Below are positions 49,742-50,463 of a DNA stretch of 50,463 nucleotides, piece after piece. Numbering within the stretch: position 1 is the first letter of the stretch; every line of letters begins with the position of its first letter. The stretch lies in contig JARLGO010000404.1 of NCBI GenBank assembly GCA_031292655.1, positions 1-50,463 of the forward strand, in the 5' to 3' direction. Below the pieces are notes generated by a model that saw only the letters and a list, made by a program, of their open reading frames with translations, did not search any database and was not told the origin of the DNA. This stretch comes from Geothrix sp. GTDB taxonomy: Bacteria > Acidobacteriota > Holophagae > Holophagales > Holophagaceae. The position numbers and the translations under genes are program-made.

Positions 49742-50463
49742 ATGCTCCGTTCCGCGCAGGATCTGATCCGCCGTGGCTGGGCCGCCTACCGCTTCCGCCG
49801 CCACTGGCCCTGGGTGCTGCTCGCCATCGGCCTGCCGCTCTCGCTGCCGCCGGTGGACTCCGGCTGCGCGACCGCGCTGGCCTGGGTCGGGGGGCTGGTC
49901 CTGCTCCTCAGGGCGCTGCGCTGGATCTGGGACAAGCTCCTGTTCCGGGTGTCCCGGCGGCTCTGGGTGATCCTCGCGCTGATGTCCGTGCTGCCCGTGG
50001 CGGCCCTGGCCCTCATGCTCACGGCCCTGAGCTGGCTGGGACTGGGGGCCCAGGTGAGCCGATCCACGCAGCAGACCCTGGCGGCCTGGGAAGAGGCCCT
50101 GAAGGCCGCCAACACGGAAGCCTCCGACACCGCCGCGCTGCAGGTCCTCCGCACCTATGGCAGGGCCTGGGTCCAGCATGTCCGCGCGCTGCCCTCGGGC
50201 ATTCCGGACACGTTCCTGGGCATGGTCTGGTCCGAGGGTCAGGAGGGAGGACCCGAGGCGTCGCGGAAGAACACCTACCTGCGGGCCGTGCGGAAGGAAC
50301 CGGGCGGCTACCGGCTCCTTTCGCTGGATATGGGCGTCCTCGGGGACCGGGCCCAGGCGCTGGCCGGCGGGCAGGAGGTGTTTCGCCTGAGCCTCCGGAA
50401 GGATGAGGGGGAGGGCCGGGGCAAGACGAGGATCAAGATCCGCGAGAGGGACCGGGAGACGGA
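49742..50463 (+). CDS. N-terminal part of a membrane signalling protein, runs off the window
   Basis: 240 residues are visible and the frame is still open at the last base. The first ~100 residues hold three hydrophobic segments (about 23-37, 43-58, 74-100) with a basic linker of D-K-L-L-F-R-V-S-R-R-L pattern between the second and third. The remainder is a soluble helical region, extracytoplasmic by position. The layout recalls the N-terminus of acidobacterial membrane-bound PP2C phosphatases or histidine kinases, but no catalytic domain is in view, so this is only inference. It starts nine bases after fabG (AGGGG upstream). Confidence 0.55.
   Translation, partial: MLRSAQDLIRRGWAAYRFRRHWPWVLLAIGLPLSLPPVDSGCATALAWVGGLVLLLRALRWIWDKLLFRVSRRLWVILALMSVLPVAALALMLTALSWLGLGAQVSRSTQQTLAAWEEALKAANTEASDTAALQVLRTYGRAWVQHVRALPSGIPDTFLGMVWSEGQEGGPEASRKNTYLRAVRKEPGGYRLLSLDMGVLGDRAQALAGGQEVFRLSLRKDEGEGRGKTRIKIRERDRET

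Noticed and set aside
1-50463. tRNA, rRNA, CRISPR array, riboswitch, transposase or phage genes
   Set aside because: I looked for their typical signatures on both strands and saw none; small RNAs cannot be excluded by eye.

Overview
The window is high-GC, densely coded bacterial chromosome with many GTG/TTG starts, ATGA/GTGA stop-start overlaps and purine-rich ribosome sites. Gene content is Gram-negative: heptose epimerase, heptosyltransferase-like and other glycosyltransferases, TolC-type efflux and type IV pilus parts. Together with split energy genes, fused 2-oxoacid:ferredoxin oxidoreductase and numerous Sel1/TPR and DUF1573 proteins, this suggests an acidobacterium of the Holophaga/Geothrix kind. 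That assignment is inference from gene content, not a database match. I see no rRNA, tRNA, CRISPR, transposase or integrase, and no gene-free stretch longer than about 165 bases.

Layout. 1-4495: a partial secreted TPR protein, fabI, a Sel1-repeat membrane protein with a peroxiredoxin, and a cysteine-desulfidase-family protein. 4505-11023: a peptide-type ABC import set without ATPases (binding protein and two short permeases) on the minus strand, then an ABC exporter half-transporter overlapping a FUSC-family membrane protein. 11047-12678: a PilB/GspE-type ATPase. 12815-23721: eleven complex I genes in the order nuoABCDHIJKLMN, without nuoE, nuoF or nuoG. After a repeat and a terminator come atpZ, atpI, atpB and atpE (23931-25744), the F0 part of ATP synthase without F1 genes, closed by a second terminator.

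25831-28515 is a signalling operon: a divergent RelA/SpoT-like alarmone synthetase, a STAS anti-sigma-factor antagonist, and a receiver-PP2C phosphatase. This is the strongest candidate for an under-described system in the window. 28512-33583 (minus strand) holds envelope genes: hldD, a DMT transporter, a DUF1573 protein and two glycosyltransferases. 33651-35710 encodes a PilR-like sigma-54 activator followed by a prepilin.

35707-38604 is the conserved yceD(DUF177)-rpmF-plsX-fabD lipid/ribosome cluster, interrupted by a dispersed-repeat-like inverted repeat. KorA-KorB and a ferritin-like protein follow, then on the minus strand a haem-binding membrane protein, an EmrB/EmrA/TolC-type efflux operon and its likely MarR regulator. 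The right end has a serine-less alpha/beta hydrolase, a small cysteine-containing secreted protein, fabG and the start of a membrane signalling protein that runs off the window.

Functionally the window is dominated by energy conservation (complex I membrane and Q modules, F0, KorAB) and fatty-acid synthesis (fabI, plsX, fabD, fabG), flanked by envelope, efflux and stress-signalling genes. Complex I without its NADH module, next to genes for a ferredoxin-reducing enzyme, raises the question of which electron donor is used. The answer depends on whether nuoEFG exist elsewhere in the genome.
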